Of a DNA stretch of 64,000 nucleotides, positions 48,401 to 61,053 are shown piece after piece. The stretch covers positions 2,022,164-2,086,163 of the forward strand of contig BDSI01000001.1 in assembly GCA_003117195.1 (NCBI GenBank), in the 5' to 3' direction. The notes beneath the pieces were generated by a model, which was given only the letters and a program-made list of their open reading frames with translations, was not told the origin of the DNA and made no database searches. The stretch is from Eudorina sp. 2006-703-Eu-15 (Eukaryota > Chlorophyta > Chlorophyceae > Chlamydomonadales > Volvocaceae). The position numbers and the translations under genes are program-made. Each line of letters begins with the position of its first letter. The stretch's first letter is position 1.

Positions 48401-51317
48401 TACCAAGCCTTCGGTAGGTACCGGGTAGCCCTCCGGTCGCAAGCACCTATGTAAAGCTGTTTGCGCTGCTCAAATGTCTTTGGGAAGCCATGCACGCTTG
48501 TGCTAATCACTAAGGGCATGATCGACGACTTGGCTACGTTTCCTCGGCCTTTTATTCGCGACCCTCTGCAGAGCGCGTTCGCCAAGCGTTCAATCTCATC
48601 CCCGGGGCTTGGGTGTGAGCACTGAGTGCCAGCGGGCCGTCCAGATGCTCCCCAGCATCAGGTAGTATCGTGCCGTTGAAACGCTGCTCACTGGTAGGCA
48701 CGGCGTGCCTCACACATGTCGATATGTGGTGTTATTGATGACGTGCGGGGCCCACTATAACTTGATTCATTCACCGTGTATGCCATGCCTTATTCGTGCG
48801 CAGGATGCCCTCGCCGAGCATAGTATCGCGCTTCGCATCGGGGCCCGTCCAACCTGCCACGTGCGCCCAGGCTGTTGCGGGTGACCATGTGACGCCGACC
48901 GCCGCCAACGGAGGCGCAGGAGCGTCGGACAAGCAACCGGGCGCCAAGAGGTAGGTTGCGCAAGGCAGGGTTACGAAATTAGGATTCTACCTGGTCGAGG
49001 CGTCACGACCCTGTTGTAAGTGAATTATCCAACGTCGAGCATGCGCCACAATCATGCAGGCGGTCGACGGGCAGCCCGATAGACGGCATCTGCGGCTCAG
49101 GCCAACGCAAGATCGCTGCTGCAAGCATCACGGACTTGTCGCATGCGCACGGAATGGGCGCACCCGAGGCATTCGCCGTGCAGCAGGTACAGACAGGGTT
49201 TGGATGGCGCAAAAGTTGCCGAACATGATACAGGAGGGTGGTGCAGTTACGTTCCCCCACGTATAGTCTGGTTCGTTGCTGTTGTACCGTCGCCAGCCCA
49301 ATCGACGCGAGCTCTCCTGCTGATGGTGTGCAGGAGCAGTACAGCTTTGTGGACCTGAATCCGGTATCCACGCAGCAGGCACCCAACCCAGTGCCCCAGA
49401 TTCCCCAGGACGCGGTGCAGATTGGGGATGGCTTGGACAAAGTGAGTACGTTGGACTTGCATGTGTTGTCAAAACGTATGGTCAGCGCCGCTATGCAACT
49501 GCAGGACCGCACTCAGCCAAATGGTGGCACGAACCTCAAGCCAAACTTGTTGGCTGCAGCGGCGGCTACCGCACTGCCGCCCTCGCCAGCAAACTTGCGC
49601 CAGGTTAGTAAGGGTCTGTCTTTGCTGTCGTGGTTTGCAGCACGTTTGAAGCATCTCGAATTCCTGCAGGGCGCGCCGGCTGGTGCCGGTGCTGGCGCTT
49701 CCGTGAAAGGCTGTGTGCCCCCAAGTGCAGACAACAGCTTCGCTTTTTGCAAGCCGTCGCCAGCAGCCAGGACTATTAAATCGCCGAAGGACCAGGTAAT
49801 GTATGCACCGTCCCCTCTCCCGCAACGCACACAACCTCCCTACGTATCTCACGAATCGCGCTTACACGGGCTGGGTCAGGCGCAGTGGTGTGACATGCTC
49901 TCATTTTGCGGGCTTCGCTGTGCCCCTCGCAGATCACGCGCTGCAGCCTTGCCTGCCCAACAGCACACCATTCCCACCCCACTAGTTCTCTTCACCCATA
50001 GGTCTGTTGCGTTGCAGGCGGGAGGCGCTCCGCTATCCGCCCCTGCTCCAGCGGGAGGCAACATTCGTGAATGGTCTGTCGAAAGCAACCAAGCGAGCTG
50101 CAACATGCCAGGCATTGTTGCACGTGCCATGGCGCAGCGGCAAGAGACGCAGCACCTCCCTGGCATGAACGGCAATACGACAACGCCGGTAAGGGCAAGG
50201 TGTAGCCGCTGTGCGATACGTCCTCGCGGGCGATCAGGTTCCTACTCCAGGTCATTATACCTGAGCATACCTTAGCATGCTCGCCAATGTATTGGGATAG
50301 CCTGACGTGGTCCGTTGTTTGTGCAATCCTGTAGTCTCCCGGCGACGCGTCCCCATCGTCAGCAAGAAAAACGGCAGCACAGCAGCTGCCAATGCAGCTG
50401 CCGATCCACGCCCAGGCACCTGCTGGGGCTGACGGCGTTGCGGAGCAGGCGCACGCTGCTGACGGAGAGGCGCGACGCCCCAATGGAGCGCAGGACATGC
50501 CCTGCAGGTCGGTTGGCTGGGCCGCATCAGACATGCCGTTTGTTTGCATCGTACCTGCCAGCATCGCCGGTGCTTATGCTCGTGTACCTATTCCGGAAGA
50601 AGATAACCCCGGACCGGGTATCCCGATTCGCGTGGCAAGGTTCTGCCCAGATCATATCTGTGTTGCTGTTCTTTGGCCGCAGCTGGGCTCCCCCACGCAC
50701 AGTCTTGCTCAAACTGATGGAGGCAATGCTGGGGTGGCGGCTTGACGTTGTTGCTAGCGGGGCGATGGAGGCCTACCGTCTGACCCACCGGACCTGCGGG
50801 ATGTCGTTCGAGCTGCTTCAGGTGCGCATTGACAGACAGCCTTGCTTTTGACGGAAGGACACAGCACAAGCTTTGTACGCGGCGACACACGCCAGCCAAG
50901 GAGTCGCGCTGTGTCAGGGTCTATTGACCGGCGATTGACAGACAATCCTAATGTCTTTTCCCTCCAAACCCGACCTTTGGCGGCATTCTGGGCGGTCCGG
51001 ATTACTCGCAGACCGAGGTGGAGGACGACGACGTGACGGCAACGGAGGACACTCGACAGGGCCCGTCGGACCCGGAGGCGTTCTTCGAGTACACGCCCGT
51101 TGACCTTGGCACCGTCGCCGACTGCCTGCCGTCCTACCTCAAGGTCCGAACCGGTCGCAATCTTTGGGTCCACTATGCGTACTTGCAGAATGCTGACAAT
51201 CATTTGCTGTCGCTGCCGCAGGAAAGCATCGTCGTGGCCGCGGAGCAGTTGGGAGACTTGCTGGACAAGATCCAACAGGCCTCGTGCGAGGTCGCCAAGC
51301 GAAAGAAAGCTGAGTGA
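45483..51317 (+). CDS. Coiled-coil protein with Csm1/Pcs1 (monopolin)-like C-terminus
   Basis: Nineteen phase-consistent exons: 45483-45542, 45628-46105, 46176-46768, 46912-46953 (or to a GTATGT donor at 46974), 47062-47124, 47412-47525, 47676-47960, 48060-48248, 48322-48413, 48804-48950, 49060-49186, 49334-49441, 49505-49603, 49670-49795, 50018-50188, 50335-50507, 50758-50821, 51012-51143, 51222-51317; about 1,052 residues. A basic, disordered N-terminus (RLSREAMSLLNSKL) leads to a central coiled coil (IGELERVLAEQTQYTDEQ, RNQELLEETALLLRRVAQLE), then an Ala/Pro-rich linker. The small C-terminal domain has MEAYRLTHRTCGMSFELLQ, FFEYTPVDL, CLPSYLKESIVV and LGDLLDKIQQ. The sequence Y.P..., LP.YL.E.I, L..KI follows my memory of the Csm1/Pcs1 domain, a kinetochore clamp. 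That assignment is inference. The start and 47525 introns need GC donors. TGTAA near 51541 could be the polyadenylation signal. Confidence 0.65.
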
Positions 51318-53290
51318 GGCGTCTGTCTGCCGTTGGCGTCAAGCACGCAATCGCGCTTGGACGCAAGAAGGGCTGGGACGTTGGAAGCGTCGCAGAGGAC
51401 ATTTAAATGATTCAGGCACCTATCCATCCTCGAGAAAATGAGTTTGATCACGCGGCGCTGAAGGACGCGCCAGGGCCGGTGCGTACACACACGTACGGCC
51501 GCTGTACGAGGGGTAGAGAGGGCGGAGGCAACTTGGGCGGGTGTAATATCCCTCACGACGAGCGAACGGTGAATCGCTTGGCTAGGACAGTGGTCCGATT
51601 AACCGGGGGCCCGGGCTGGGGCCGAGGTGTGCATCCGCGGTGTGCAAGTAACGCGTGTCATTGCGGGCATATGGTGCAGCGCATGGCAACGACTGGCTTA
51701 CTGGCCTTGGCATACCGCCGCGCGCCGACTTGAGAGGTGTTGTCCAGCACCGCCAGGCGCGCCTAGTGGCCCTTGGAGCGGGTATGCGCTTGTACGACAC
51801 ACCCATGATTGGATGCCCGACCCGGATTAGATGTCATTCACGGCTACGGGGTAACATAGCGGCATCACATATACATTCTACAGGTATTCACAGTATCTCA
51901 GTATGTGCCATGTTTAAACATGCGTGTTTGAGCGGTCAGGGAACTGATCAAGTATCATGGAAGCTGGATCCGCAGGGCGTTGAGCGTCAGAGGATAGAAG
52001 GCGGGACGAGTTCTCTGTGTGCGTACCGGTGTGAGTGTGCGTATCATGACGCAGGAACCTTTTGGGGGCCCTTCTGGTTTCATAACAAGTACACGCCGTA
52101 GCGGAAGCAACGATTCGTTTGTTACAGATGCGGTACAGATGATCGCCTAGAGGGACTGCGTTAGCCTCCCAGATGCCCCCTTTTCTTTCTGCTTTTCAGC
52201 CCGCTTGCAATCGCGCATCTGACTATTAGATAATGGAGCACCGCGTGCCACTTCGCGAAATTGCCCTCAGGCGAGGAGTAATCGTCGCCAATGTCACTCG
52301 CAGTTGCACGACTCACGGCGTGATGGCATGGCGCGTATGTCAGAAATAATAGAGCAATCAATGCATCCCAAGTCCCTCAAACATTGACAGCGAACCCTGC
52401 CAAGCAGTGCCAAGTCGATAGGGCCGCGGAGCCCCAGCAACAGCCGCCACCTCCGAACCAGCACTTCTGCGCCGTACCAAGCCAACCAACGCCACAGCCG
52501 CACTGTCATACAGCCAGCCACAGTATGCATGTAGTCACATGCCTAAGCCAAAGCCCCTTATACAACGGCTTTTCGCAGGAGTAATACCCAGTCAGTCAAA
52601 GCGCACTATCCAGCAATCCCGGGCTGACGGTGAGGCGCTCGATCGGTCGGTTCTGGTCGGTTATTTATTCAATCTCGGTGTCGAACGGTGGATCGTACCT
52701 TTGTACGTGTCGGTTGCGTTGATTGGTCCAGTTGGTCCGTCGGCGATGATGCAAAATCGGGCAGTATGTCCAGCCATCAGCCCCTCCCGTTGTCATTCGG
52801 GTCACGTCAGGTTCCCTCCGGCGTGAGTAGAGCGCTCCCTCAAATGCTCTCATCGAGTCATGCCACGTGGGCCGCTTTGCAGTACAACATAATGACACTG
52901 CAGTAATAAAATATGATACGAGAGAGGCCCGATTGAGTGTCCCTTTCGATCCCTTCCGAACACACAACGGCATGCAATCCGGCTTGCATGACCTCACACG
53001 AGTCGCCTGCCCCTGCCGCCAGTTTCCTTGGACAGACGGACGCGCTGCCATACCTGCACTCGCCCCAAACGATGCCTACAGCCGTGTCCCAAACAAGAAT
53101 CATTGGGCGGAGGCGAGGTTGAGGTTGCATGCCACCATACCTTTTGCACCGTCTTGCACCTGATGCTGCTAAAAGTGAACTTGCGCAGGTGCGAATGCTG
53201 GTGCACAGCCGAGCAGCTGGCCCGGCCTGCTTTCACATGCGAAACACGAGATGCGGATGTGGGTGATTGGGGCGGGGCGCGGGGCTGTAC
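51318..53290. other. Convergent intergenic region
   Basis: About 2 kb between the 3' ends of the Csm1-like gene (+) and the coiled-coil gene (-), lower in GC than the genes. No domain-bearing frame, RNA gene or repeat array is visible. Confidence 0.5.
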
Positions 53291-54685
53291 TCAGATGGCG
53301 GCGGCCATCAGGCGATCGATGCGGCGCTGCAGATCACGGAACACGGCGGACCGCTCCAGCACAATGGAATCCAGGTTCTCGCGATACCAACGCCGGTCGT
53401 CCAGCTGCTGCCGTCGCAGCTCCGAAACCTCCTGCTCGATGCGCGCCAGCTTCGTGACGTCGCGGTACGGCGACGCCGGCGCCTCCGCCATCGGCGTCCC
53501 CGCCGCGGCTTCCGCCGCGCCAGCGCCGCTGCCGCTATCTCTGGGCGGGGTCTGGGGCACAGCGGCGGTGCCAGCGGCCGACGTGACGGTGACGGCGACG
53601 TCGCCGCCGGGAGCCGCCGCGGCCAGCGCCGCCAGCCGGTCTGCAACCATCTCATGCCGTAACGCCTGCAGTTGCTGTCGGATGCCGTACAGCTGGAAGT
53701 CCAGGGAGGAGTCCAGCCGGCGGGCTTCGTTGAACAGGCGACCCTCGTACGGCACGCGCTCCCGAGGCGGTGTTGCTGTCACCACCGGCGGCACCCACGA
53801 TACGTGCGGTTCTTCTGTGCGCACGTACCGTACAGCCGGCGGCGGTGTCGACGGCGCAGCCACGGCGCGGGCGGAGACACTATGCGGGTAGGAGGGCGAA
53901 ACCTGCAACGCCGCAGCCGCCGCAGCCGCAGCAGCACTCTCTGAAGCGGCGACGGATGACCTGCCGTACGTCGCTGAGATGGAGGCGGCGGGCTGCAAGT
54001 CAATCGTCGTCGCTGGCGGCGGAGCCACAGCGGACAGGCTGACGCCGCCGCCGTCAGCTCCGTCCTCCGACCCAAACAGCGCCCGCGCCGTTCCCGAAGC
54101 TGGCGCAGCCGTTGTCGCCGCGTCTGTTAGCCGGTTCGCAACCCTGTTGTACGAGTGCAACGTGTTTGCGAGCGCCTTGTTGATGCGCTTAAGTTTCTCC
54201 ACCTCCGTCAGCAGCACCGAATCCAGCGGCGCCTCCGCCTCCGCTGACCTTTCGTCAAGGCCGTACCGCCCGTACGACGACTGAGACCGTGGTGTCGCGC
54301 GCCGGACTGTCGCCGGCGCGGCCCCGCCACCGCTGCCGCCGTACGGCACACCCTGATAAATTGGCGTGGTCGGCGTATCCAGAGGCACACCCTCCGCCAC
54401 CTTCAGCGGCGTCGCCACGGGTTTGCCAAACGCCGGTTTGACCTCGCCTCCGCCGCTCTCACGGATGACCTCCTCGATACCCGCCTCCACCACGGCGTCC
54501 GCCTCCGCCGCCGTGGCCTCCGCCGCCGCCGCCACCTGCTCCGCTTCCGCCGCCTGTGCCGCCTCCTCTTCCGCCACCGCCGCCGCCAGCTCCCGTTCCG
54601 CCGCAGCCAACTCACGCTCAACGCGGGCGACCTCCGCCGCGCGGCGCTCCTTCTCATCCCGCTCTAGCGCCTCCTGTTGCTCCCT

Positions 54686-54719
<34 letters not shown>

Positions 54720-57005
54720 CGCCGCCATGCCTCAGGCACAGAGGGAGTCGATACGTCCGCCGATACGGCCGAGACAACGGGATACCCTTCAGGGGTTCGT
54801 AGGAACCCGCCGAAGGCGGGTGCCGTGTCACGGCCCTCGACCGCTGCGTGGGCGCCCGGCACGGCACCGCCACCGCCGCTGCCGCTGCCGCTGTGCGGAC
54901 GGCGCTGGTGGTTGAGGTTCAGGGTGAGCTCGTTCAGTTCGTCGTCCACGGCGGCCAGTGCAGCCGTGACCTGTCCAGGTTTTGCACAGAGGCGAGAGGA
55001 ACGGGTACCACCCGGTGACAGCGGGTGGGATTGTATGTTTTTGCGTTACCTCGTGATACGGTAGTGCTGTTGAAAGTGCTCCAGGGAGACGACCCATATG
55101 CGACCGCCCGTACCCCCACTCAATCAGGGACCAGGAACCGCGCCCGCACGTGCAGCCCCCTAAACAACAGAGCGAACAAGATTAACAGGACCTGCAGAAT
55201 GAGTTCCGCCTAGGCCCAATCGCCGTGTCCCCAGCTGGGCCGAGTCCAGCTCGCGCCCGCCCCTCGAACGCGGTGCTCGGCCCACTGACCCATGGGTCCC
55301 TTACCGTACCTGCCGACGCTCCCTATCGACATCACGGCCCACCATCGAAGCCTGCGCCGTCACTTCCCGAGCATAGTATCCCCCGGCGGCGGCCGGCGCC
55401 CGGGTACCGGACACCTCAGCGCCGCCATGACCGAGCGCCGCGGCGGCGGCCGCCACTGCTGCCCGAGCTGACTCCCGCCGAGCCGCCGCCGCCGCGAGGT
55501 TGTGATCGGCCTCCGCCTCCGCCTGCGCGCGCGCCGTCGCCACCACGTAAGCCGCGTTCTCGTCCGTAAGGCCCTCAAGACCCGCAGCGAACGTGGCCTC
55601 GCTGGCGGGACGAGCGACGTACGACAGGCCCCGACGGCCATCGGCGGCGGATGAGTACGAAGCGTCGCTGCGCTCTCCGGCCCGCTGCCGTCGCTGATGC
55701 TGATGCTGCCCGTCCACGTCCGTGCTGGTCTCCCTCGTCCAAGCCTGCCGTACAGACCGGGTCGCGCCGCGTTGCGCGGCGGCGGCGGCGGCGGCGGCCG
55801 CTGCCGCTGCCGTCGCCGCCGCGTTCTCGGGACTGGAGTGCGACTCGTTGCCGGCTCCCAGGTGGCGGTCGTTCGCCCTCCGGTCGAGCAGCAGCTTACA
55901 CACTCGGATCATGTCACGGAGCTCCCGGCGAAGCTCCGAGTTCTCCACGCTCAGCCTGACGATGAGGGGCACGGGAGGAGGACTTCACGACCGGGAACCC
56001 TACCATACTGACTGGCTAGCAGGTATAATACGGTAATAGTAGTGCTCGAATGGTGGTGCGGGGAGGTGCGGCGTGCGGGGCGGTCCAGAGTTGATCATGT
56101 AAAGGTCTGGAATGCGGAGCTGAGGGCCTTTCGAAGTTGCGGATTTCTGTTGGTGACGGTTTTTCCGGCGGGCGGGCGATGAAACCGTTGAACGCCGCTG
56201 TCCATTTCCGGGGCTGTGTGTGTCAGATTATTTATCGACGGCGGCGATGCAGTGCATAACGGTCCGTGCCGTGCGTGCGGCAAGAGTGGCTACGTGTTGC
56301 TGAGGCTTCGAGAAACAACGGACTGAGGGTGTTGCATGTTTGGATTTATGACCTAACGAATGGCGGTGAGTTGCTACATAGCAGTCCAACGCAACCTACT
56401 TGTACACCCGCTCCTGCTTCTGCAATTCGCGGTACTGCCCCTCACGGGCAGCCAGGCGGTCCGCCTGGCGGCTTAGGTCCAACAGCAGCGCCTCTTCTTT
56501 CAGCCCCTCCGAAAGTGATGCCGCTTCGCGGGACCATGCCGCCACCTTCTGGGCAAGAGCTTGGAGGTCTTCTTGCGTTGTGTCGATCTGCAGGACGTAG
56601 AATCACGCGGGTTGTGATGTATTAGCATCGTATGTGCGCATCGTATGTCGACTCTCGCTTGTTGTCCTAGATACCCCATCGGCCTGCAACTGCTTCTACA
56701 TGTCGGCAATCCACCCGGGCGCAACTCCTGAAAACGTCCGACCGCATACTTACCCTTGCTAAAATCTCCTCTAAGTCGCGCCGCCTTGCTGCAGCCTTCT
56801 TGCTGACGCTTTTCTTTTTTGGAGAAACGCTCCGCGCACGCACAGCTGAAGAATGCGGAGCGATTGGGTATGGATATTTTCGTAGAGACACTTTCCAAGT
56901 CTCGTCAGGGTACACGCTGTAATCACCGCGATACCCTGAGAAAGGCGAACCGAAGGTGCGTCCAACCGAAGACCCGAAAGGCCAATCTTTACCACCATAA
57001 GCCAT
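53291..57005 (-). CDS. 921-residue coiled-coil protein, unidentified
   Basis: Four in-phase exons: 57005-56754, 56587-56400, 55955-55310, 54970-53291. It begins MAYGGKDWPFGSSVGRTFGS, a Gly/Phe/Tyr-rich non-helical head, then a Lys/Arg patch (SPKKKSVSKKAAARRRDLEE). Helical segments follow: TTQEDLQALAQKVAAWSREA, LSVENSELRRELRDMIRVCK and long Ala/Glu heptads (EEAAQAAEAEQVAAAAEATA). A glutamine run (about 11 Q, 54687-54718) interrupts the helix. Further coils are LLTEVEKLKRINKALANTL and, at the C-terminus, IVLERSAVFRDLQRRIDRLM. I recognise no named family. A short aromatic/basic head followed by coiled coil resembles centriolar or cytoskeletal proteins in style only. Divergent from the next gene, with 643 bp between start codons. 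Confidence 0.75.
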
Positions 57006-57648
57006 TATTGTATGATAACAAAAAAATGTAAATCCAACAAACGTAAATGACTTGAGTTTTGAGCTAAAACCTCTTCATTCGGCCGTGTCGGTTACTGTGC
57101 TCCGTGGTTTGGACCCAATGTCAGCATCAAAGCGATTGAAATTTCCAGAGCCTATTTACGACATACCACAGCTCCCTTGACGTCAGTATGAAAGCAAGGT
57201 CTTCTGTGGCAGTCTTTGTCAACCAACTCCGCACCGTACGACACCAATCCGATACAAGAGACAAGTTTACCATGGCTGAAACTTTCGATCAAACCTCGTA
57301 AGGTTATAATAACACCTGACAAGTTTTACAGTGTTTTGACTTTGGGCACAGGAGTGTTCCCGTCGTCCGCCCTGACCGCGGAATCCGTTAGCCAACATTC
57401 AATTTATTCCTCGGTTATTGAGCTTTACACACCAAGTTTGTGTGTGTAATTGATCAAATCGCTCAGTGCTCCGAAGAAATAGGCCTTTGACCGCGTCAAC
57501 ACATGACCGCACGAACGGTGGCCAATTTGACGTTTGACATTTGTCAGGAACATGATTTCAGCTGTTATTATGAATTCTGTTCCGTATTGCCTTGATTAGC
57601 AAGCAAGCTCTGCCGACAGCCTGTGTACAGTGGCTGCGTTGACGGCAA
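57006..57648. promoter_or_regulatory. Divergent, AT-richer intergenic region
   Basis: 643 bp separating two start codons, with noticeably lower GC than either gene and several A/T runs (AACAAAAAAATGTAAATCC). It likely contains both promoters. No specific element is recognised. Confidence 0.5.
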
Positions 57649-60574
57649 ATGGTAACACCCAGCAAGTATGATATCGCATGCAAAGCTCTACTGGCGCACG
57701 TTGAGCGCAAAGATCTGGACATGCGGCGCGAAACGGCCCGCACGGTGCGCAGCTCACGCGGGACCGGTGCCGAGACCGTGCATCGTTCCCGACAGGCGGC
57801 AGACGCGCTGCAGCTTGCGGGCATAAGCGAGCTTACCGCAAGTCTCCTCAAGATCCCCAGCATCAGCAGCGAAGAGGTGCCCGACGTGTGGGCCAACAAG
57901 ACCCAGACGCTGGACTTCCGCGCGCCGGCGCGCCTGATCGCTGGAGCTGTGAAACCGAGCCCAATGAAGAGGTGCGTCTCCGCTCCTCGCAACCTGCCCC
58001 TTCTGGTTGCGTACGCACCATGTCCGGATATCGCCTTCACTGCTCGCCACTGAGAAGGCCCCCAGGGCAGCCCGGTGGCCCATTGCTGCAGTTTTCCGCC
58101 GTGCAAGCTGCTTACCGCGTGCCTTCTGCCCCCGTCTGTCCCGTCTGCCACACCGCGTCGGTCACCCTTCGTACAGTCCTCGCACCAGCGATACCATCAC
58201 TTTGCGACCCGTGAAGGACTCCGCGGGTGGTAGTGGTGCTGGTGGCCGGGACCACGCCGACACCCTCGCCCCTCTAGCCGGGAAACCGTCTCCCGTCAGG
58301 CAAACCCAGTCGCCGCAGCGCCGGGCGGCTGCAGCCGCCAGCGCCGGGCGGCCGCCGCGCACCTCCCAGCCGGGCGCCTCCTCGCCGGCGGTCCAGGCGC
58401 TGGGTGGCCTGCGCCGCGCACGGGGCGCATCAGCTGCCGGCGGCGCCGGCACCGGTGGTGCCTTCGCCGAGAGGCCCGGCCACAGCGCACCAGATGGCGG
58501 GGCGGACGGAGGTGGTGGTACAGCCGGGCGGCCTGCCGCGGCGGCGGCGGCGCTGGCGCGCGCCGCCGAGGTGTTACGAGGCAACAGGCGGCAGTCCAGG
58601 GAAGCGCCTGAGGAGCCCGGCGACGACCAGGACGGCCCGGTCTGGGACGGAGGGGTGGACCAGCTGGAGCGGAGTCAGCCCCGCCGCAGGGACCGTGACG
58701 GACAGCGGGCGCCCGAGGGGCCCGCAATCATCTCGGTGATGGGTGTGCGCAAGCGCGTGGCGGCCGTGGCAGCCGCGGCAGCCGGGGCCGGGTCGGGTCG
58801 CGCCGCCACCAGCGGCGGCGGCGAGCGATCTCCGCGAGCGCAGCAGTCCCGGCGGGCCTCGCCTCGTCGGACGAGCTTGACGTTGACGTACAGCAGCGGT
58901 GACGACAGGGACGCCGACGGCGAGCGGCGGCGGCAGAAAGGCACGGTCGCGGGCGGATGGGAGGACCGTGGGCCCGTGGGCCGCCGCCAGTCGGCGTCGC
59001 AGCCAATGGCCAGCGGCTCCGCATACCGCATGTCGGGGACACCGTCCCACGGGTATGGGCGGCGCAGCCGCAGCGCCAGTCCGTCTTCGAGCTCCAGCAG
59101 TGATGACGTCCGCGGCTTCTCGCGTGACCGCAGCACCAATGGAGCAGCACAAGCGGGCAAGCGGTCTTGGGTCAGCGGCGGCGGCGACGGCCTTGGCGCT
59201 GCACGGAGCAGCGGCGGCGGCGGTGGCCAGGCCGGCAGCTGGGGTGGGTTAGCAGCAGCCGCGTTGGCGGGTGGGCTAGGCGGGCGGAGTACGGGCGGCG
59301 GCAGGGGCCGGAGTACGGGCGGCGGGGGACCGCATACGGAGCTGTATGACAGCTCGACGTCGTCGTCTTCCTCGTCCCTGTTCGGCGACGAGAAAGGCGA
59401 AGGTTCGAGCCGGCGTGTGGTGCGGAGGCGCGGCAGCGGGACCACAGGCGGCGGGGGGGGAACCAGCCCGCGTGTGGGCCTGCGCGGTGCCGCCTGGGAC
59501 ACCAGTGGCGGCGGCGGCGCCGCCGCCGCCGCCGCTGCAAGCGTCTCCAGTTCCCTGGCCCTGAGCGGCGGCGACTCCGCCGGCGTGCGGAAGCTGCGCG
59601 GCCAGCTCGACCGCGCACGCAAGTCGCTGCAGCGGCTGCAGCTCTCCAGCGGCGGCGGCGGCGGCCCGCCGCTGGAATCGGCGCCGCCGTCGCGGCGCAC
59701 CAGCCGCGGCAGCGCGCTGGCCGTGAGTCAGGGCGGCGACGGCAGGCAGAGCCTGAGCGGCGCCAGGCCGGCCCGCGGCAGCGTCGACTCGCTCAGCAGC
59801 GATGACGATGACGACTACCTGGACGATGTGGCGCGAGGGAGCGACGTGGGGGCGCCGCGCCAGGACGACGACGTAACGCGGCTTCTCTCCGCGTTGCTGC
59901 AAGGTCAGTCCGCAGCCGCCCGGGGCCATGCCTCCGGCGGTGGTGGCTGGGGCGGTGCCAGCCAAGCCGACCGGCGGCGGGCAGCGCTCGCGGCCGACCG
60001 CGGCGGCCGCGATGCATTGGCGGCGGACGACGATGAGGAGGAGGATGACGATGAGCCCTGGCGCACCGCCGTCAGGCCGCTGCCGCCCGGTAAGCGCGTG
60101 CGGCTGCTGCGCGCCCTGCAGGCGCTGCACGCGCAGCAGCCGCAGCTGCTGCTGTCGCGACGACACGGCCGGCGCCTGGCTCGGCTGCTGCGCGGGGTGG
60201 CCACCAGCGAGGCGGAGGCCGAGCTGCTGTTGGATGCGGTCCTGGGCGGAGGTCGCGCTGTCGGCGGCGACGACCGAGGACCTGTGCAGCGGCACGGCGG
60301 CGGCGGCGGCGGGGCCGTCTCCGCGCTGGCGGCTGCCATGTTGGGCGTCCCCGCGTCAAGTGACGGGAACACCCGCGGCGGCGGTGGCGGACGGGCCAGA
60401 CACGGCGCCGTCGCTGCGACGGCGGCGGCGGCGGGCTTCCCTTGGGCGGTGCGAGGGGACGTGGCGAGCCGCGACGTGGGGCGGGCGGCGAAGCTGCCTG
60501 CAGCGCGCAGCCAGGCGGCGCGGCAGCAGGAGACAGCGCTGCTGGCTCAGGTCTGGGCGGGGAAAGGATGGTGA
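57649..60574 (+). CDS. Low-complexity Ser/Arg/Gly-rich protein, unidentified
   Basis: Two exons, 57649-57971 and 58189-60574, joined in phase (AAGAG|GTGCGT to CACCAG|CGATACC); 902 residues. Residues 1-107 have balanced composition (MVTPSKYDIACKALLAHVER, ALQLAGISELTASLLKIPSI, DVWANKTQTLDF) and are the best part for a homology search. The 795-residue second exon is mostly disordered: SPQRR and SSP patches, Gly/Ala runs, an acidic block (DDDEEEDDDEPW) and, near residue 735, a helical Leu/Arg segment (RLLRALQALHAQQPQLLLSR, RLARLLRGVATSEAEAELLL). It ends VWAGKGW. No known domain is seen. Many Ser-Pro and Ser-Arg sites suggest phospho-regulation, which is inference. Confidence 0.7.
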
Positions 60575-61053
60575 CGGCGGATGGGGGCGGGGCAAGGGCG
60601 GGAATGCGCCGGGGGAGGAAAAAGGGAGCTGAGTGCGCTGAGAATGCCGGGGAACATACCGTGTAGAGTGGGGTGGGCTCCTGTTTCCCTGGACACAGTC
60701 GTCTGTTGGTGGGGCCGTTGCGTGAGGTGCTGCATATGGACGTGCACTGGCGTAATTCTGGGAAATACATCATAAGATAGTTGACGTGTTCAGGATGTTT
60801 GCCGGATGTATTGAGTGATGATAAGCACGTTCAGACCTGTTATGCCCTAGGCACCGCGGTCAGGCCCTCCTCGGTATTGCCGCTTGCCGTGCTCCTGTTT
60901 GGTAAATATCTGCGCCTGTTGTTGTTGCTGCTGCTGCTGATGTGAAGCGCAGCGGGTCCAACGTGCCCGTAATTGTAACGATGTCCATGCTCCTCCTTCC
61001 AACCGAAAGCCGCTGCACACCCACACCGGGGGGCGACTAGGGTTGCCATACAT
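60575..61053. other. Intergenic / 3' flank
   Basis: A TGTAA at 60974 on the plus strand could serve as an algal polyadenylation signal for the preceding gene. A TTGTTGTTGCTGCTGCTGCTG run (60920-60939) is present. No frame of interest. Confidence 0.4.
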
